A DNA stretch of 64,000 nucleotides from Megaleporinus macrocephalus (Eukaryota; Chordata; Actinopteri; Characiformes; Anostomidae): positions 28,413,349 through 28,477,348 of the forward strand of contig CM038702.1 in NCBI GenBank assembly GCA_021613375.1. The letters run 5' to 3'. The notes under the pieces are model-generated. The model saw only the letters and a list, made by a program, of their open reading frames with translations, did no database searches and was not told the origin of the DNA. Position numbers and translations under genes: made by a program. Positions 62,440 to 64,000 of the stretch are shown here, one piece after another (the stretch's first letter is position 1; every line of letters begins with the position of its first letter).

Positions 62440-62930
62440 GGGCTGCACTAACAGTGCATTGAAATTGAGATCTCGATATTATGTCATTTAACTCCAGAAG
62501 TGAAGGGATCACTGACTGTCATTTTTGCAAAAGAGCACAGCTAAGTGAGAAGCATTGTAGATTATTAAGAGTAACCATTATGCTTCTGCACCACCCGGCC
62601 GAGTGTAGTAGGCTTTCCACATTAAGTGTCATGCAAACAAAAGCAGAAGTGACGAGCGGTCTCTGCTCTCAAAGCTTTAAGTTTGCCGTGCGTGCCACTG
62701 GAAGCATGCACAAAATACTCCAGCGGCATTTGTCACTCGCACTCCACTTTGTTGCCATGGCACATGGCTTTTGGTGTAAACAAGCTTGTGTTAGACTAAT
62801 GTGTGCTGTTGAGATTGAAGATTCAGTGACGCAGAGCGTGCAGACAAGTGACTGAAGTACAGTTAAGCTAGCCCAAAGCTGGATGTAGACAGTTTTAATT
62901 AGCATCAGTAAAGAAAGAAACATACATACA
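62440..62930. mobile_element. Possible hAT-type relic
   Basis: AGGGCTGCACTAACAGTGC near 62440 resembles the end of a fish hAT-type element. The following 400 bp are less AT-rich and carry a 124-aa plus-strand frame with no recognisable motif. Boundaries are unknown. Confidence 0.35.
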
Positions 62931-64000
62931 AGGTTTTGCACACATGGAAAAAATTTCTGTGTGTTGATCTTCATGTACTGCACACTATAGTTGGTTTGTT
63001 GGTCAGAGCACAAGCTGAGCAGCCAGTTTCTCTTCACAAGCAGGATTTTTGAATTATTATTAGTAGTAATAGTTTATGTTATAGTTATGTATGTTATACT
63101 TGATAAAATAATTAAAATGAAGCTTACTTATGAATACTTCAGTCATTAAAAGTATGTATGGAATACTAAAGAATAACGTTTTATGAAAGTACACCTAAAA
63201 TGTATGAATAAAAACTTTGTGCACTGCGAGGGCATACAGTTCAATACATGGTTTTTATAACATACTGACCAAAACATGTTATGTAGAAGTATATTCCATT
63301 AGTATTATGTAGAAGTATTTTCCAAAGCTGTGACTTAAAGTGCTTTAAGACATTTCAGATGCATTGTAATTGCAATATAATTTAAATTAACTAGCAATTA
63401 AATGTGTGTGTCAGTAAACCTGAGAGAAAACACAGAAAATGTGTTTCCTGTGTAGTTAAATTTGTTTCATTGCAACACAAATTATTCCCTTTGAGGACAG
63501 AAAAGCATTTGTAGGTCATGATGTATTTTGCACTTAAATATAAATAATTGTATATACATTATGCTTAGTGATTTCTTGCAGTATGTTTTTATGTGTACTT
63601 ATGTTAATGAACACATGGTTTGGAAAGAACTGCAAGGCATATTTATATTTATTTGTATAATTTATACATTAGCCTTTCTTTACATGTTTAAAAGTGTTTT
63701 CAAATCAGTTTTACCATAACAATGTCATTGCTTCAAACATGCGCCTTTATTTTCTATGATTTATTTTGTCCCCTGGTTTCATTGTGCTGTGTCTGTCTGT
63801 TGTATTTTTGTGTATAAATTCTTTTTATCTCTTTTTTATTATCCTATCTTGACCAGTACTCACTGGCATTGAAGTGAGATATAGTATCACAATGAGACCT
63901 AGTTAAATAAAAACTCAATTATTTTTTTCTAATATTGCACCTTAATGCATGAATTTATTATGTAATACATTCTTTTATTTTTTTATCTTGAAATATTATT
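62931..64000. other. Intron sequence without recognised features
   Basis: AT-rich. No exon or repeat is recognised up to the window end. Confidence 0.4.

Overview
The window looks like vertebrate, and specifically teleost fish, nuclear DNA. It is AT-rich, almost gene-free over long stretches, and full of microsatellites, minisatellites and broken copies of Tc1-like transposons, MITE-like fold-back elements, tRNA-derived SINEs and LINE reverse-transcriptase relics that I recognise as typical of fish. Several repeats, notably the fold-back family near 18.4, 35.0 and 43.2 kb, resemble ones I associate with otophysan fishes (characins, catfishes, knifefishes). That narrower placement is inference from memory.

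One protein-coding exon can be supported. Positions 46352-47227 (+) form the first coding exon of a phosphodiesterase 3 gene, best matched to PDE3A. It encodes the N-terminal membrane-association region and the basic, serine-rich phosphorylation motifs, and ends at a clean phase-0 splice donor. It sits in a CpG-rich island (about 45.7-47.2 kb) that should hold the promoter and 5' leader. An in-frame stop six bases before the ATG fixes the start, and three small upstream ORFs precede it. No catalytic-domain exon lies in the window.

Layout: 1-45.7 kb is upstream intergenic sequence. It holds a 41-bp minisatellite (3.0-4.0 kb), Tc1-like relics (5.6-6.4, 7.6-8.5, 13.2-14.0, 18.7-19.5, 20.9-21.5, 27.0-27.4, 41.2-41.9, 43.6-44.0 kb), LINE relics (10.1-10.9 and 24.5-25.0 kb), SINE-like repeats (28.9, 34.6, 42.4 kb), fold-back elements (18.4, 35.0-35.7, 43.1 kb), a telomere-like tract (33.3 kb) and a 16-bp minisatellite (39.0 kb). 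From 47228 to the end is PDE3A intron 1 (at least 16.8 kb), with a pair of related repeats (50.4 and 55.6 kb), a repeat related to one at 12.4 kb (57.6 kb), a short MITE (59.7 kb), a longer inverted-terminal-repeat element with a GC-rich core (60.1-61.6 kb) and a large CT/AT microsatellite (62.0 kb).

I found no prokaryote-type system, CRISPR array, or new multi-gene system. Points most worth a second look are the upstream ORFs in the pde3a leader, the microsatellite that appears to have grown inside one copy of a dispersed repeat, the 41-nt near-perfect inverted repeat at 7.4 kb, the telomere-like tract beside a perfect hairpin, and three or four GC-richer islands that could be conserved regulatory elements.
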